Part shown: positions 40,119 to 40,194 of the stretch, in pieces
Layout of the letters: each line of letters begins with the position of its first letter
Numbering within the stretch: the stretch's first letter is position 1
Source of the DNA: Bacteroidales bacterium
GTDB lineage: Bacteria; Bacteroidota; Bacteroidia; Bacteroidales; WCHB1-69
Direction of reading: 5' to 3'
NCBI GenBank assembly: GCA_017395245.1
Contig: JAFPVR010000127.1
Coordinates: 1-40,194, forward strand
DNA length: 40,194 nucleotides
Notes under the pieces: model-generated
Databases searched by the model: none
What the model was told of the DNA's origin: nothing
The model's input: the letters and a program-made list of their open reading frames with translations, nothing else
Program-made: the position numbers and the translations under genes

Positions 40119-40194
40119 CAACCATGGAAATGGTGCAGGGTTTGCTGATGAGTATCACGAACCCATCATGCACAATGCACCCTATGAATCAATC

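Noticed and set aside
40069-40194. Open plus-strand frame from ATG 40069 running off the right edge
   Set aside because: Only 42 codons are visible, with no recognised motif and no promoter of its own. The minus-strand TATCTTTG element lies inside it, so I did not call a gene.

Overview
The window looks like a chromosomal segment of a Bacteroidota bacterium, most likely of the order Bacteroidales; I cannot name a species. The evidence is the Bacteroidota promoter element TAnnTTTG placed shortly upstream of many genes, the lack of obvious Shine-Dalgarno sites, the order rpsL-rpsG-fusA-rpsJ with no tuf gene, families typical of the phylum (DUF4421, GIN/DUF2807 lipoproteins, a YARHG protein), and a giant surface protein with a type IX secretion C-terminal signal.

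Layout. The left edge (1-132) is the tail of an IS1595-type transposase. From 147 to 8418 there are plus-strand envelope and redox genes: a small membrane protein, a GNAT acetyltransferase, a chloramphenicol-acetyltransferase-like enzyme, lipoproteins, an alpha/beta hydrolase, a secreted Asp-box propeller-like protein, a lipoprotein flavodoxin, a 5'-truncated AraC regulator and an NADPH-dependent FMN reductase. From 8451 to 17789 the strands alternate: a lipoprotein, a flavodoxin/ferredoxin fusion, an orphan antitoxin-like ribbon-helix-helix protein, a YARHG protein, a HicA/HicB toxin-antitoxin pair, an M28 peptidase, a decayed acyltransferase, a DUF4421 protein, a small membrane protein and a short-chain dehydrogenase. 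From 17807 to the right end every confident gene is on the minus strand: a CNNM/CorC-like CBS protein, tRNA-Ala(GGC) with a terminator, rpsJ, fusA, rpsG, rpsL, a Wzx-like flippase, leuS, a 2865-residue repetitive surface protein, a 45-bp tandem array, a DPM1-like glycosyltransferase, tatC, tatA, a DciA-like DUF721 protein and a protein of unknown function.

Core functions are translation (str operon, leuS, tRNA), protein export (TatA/TatC) and surface display (giant type IX cargo, flippase, glycosyltransferase). The ribosomal cluster stops after rpsJ instead of running on into the rest of the S10 operon.

The most unusual aspect is the intergenic DNA. Several unrelated families of short repeats sit exactly at gene edges. 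At about ten genes the stop codon is part of a repeat, and one family (AATAACC) lies directly upstream of three start codons. One family is a 28-bp palindrome with fixed arms (GTAGAGACG / CGTCTCTAC) and interchangeable self-complementary 10-bp cores. It has eight copies plus a variant here, supplies the TAG stop of three genes, and in one place is inserted in frame in the signal peptide of the M28 peptidase.
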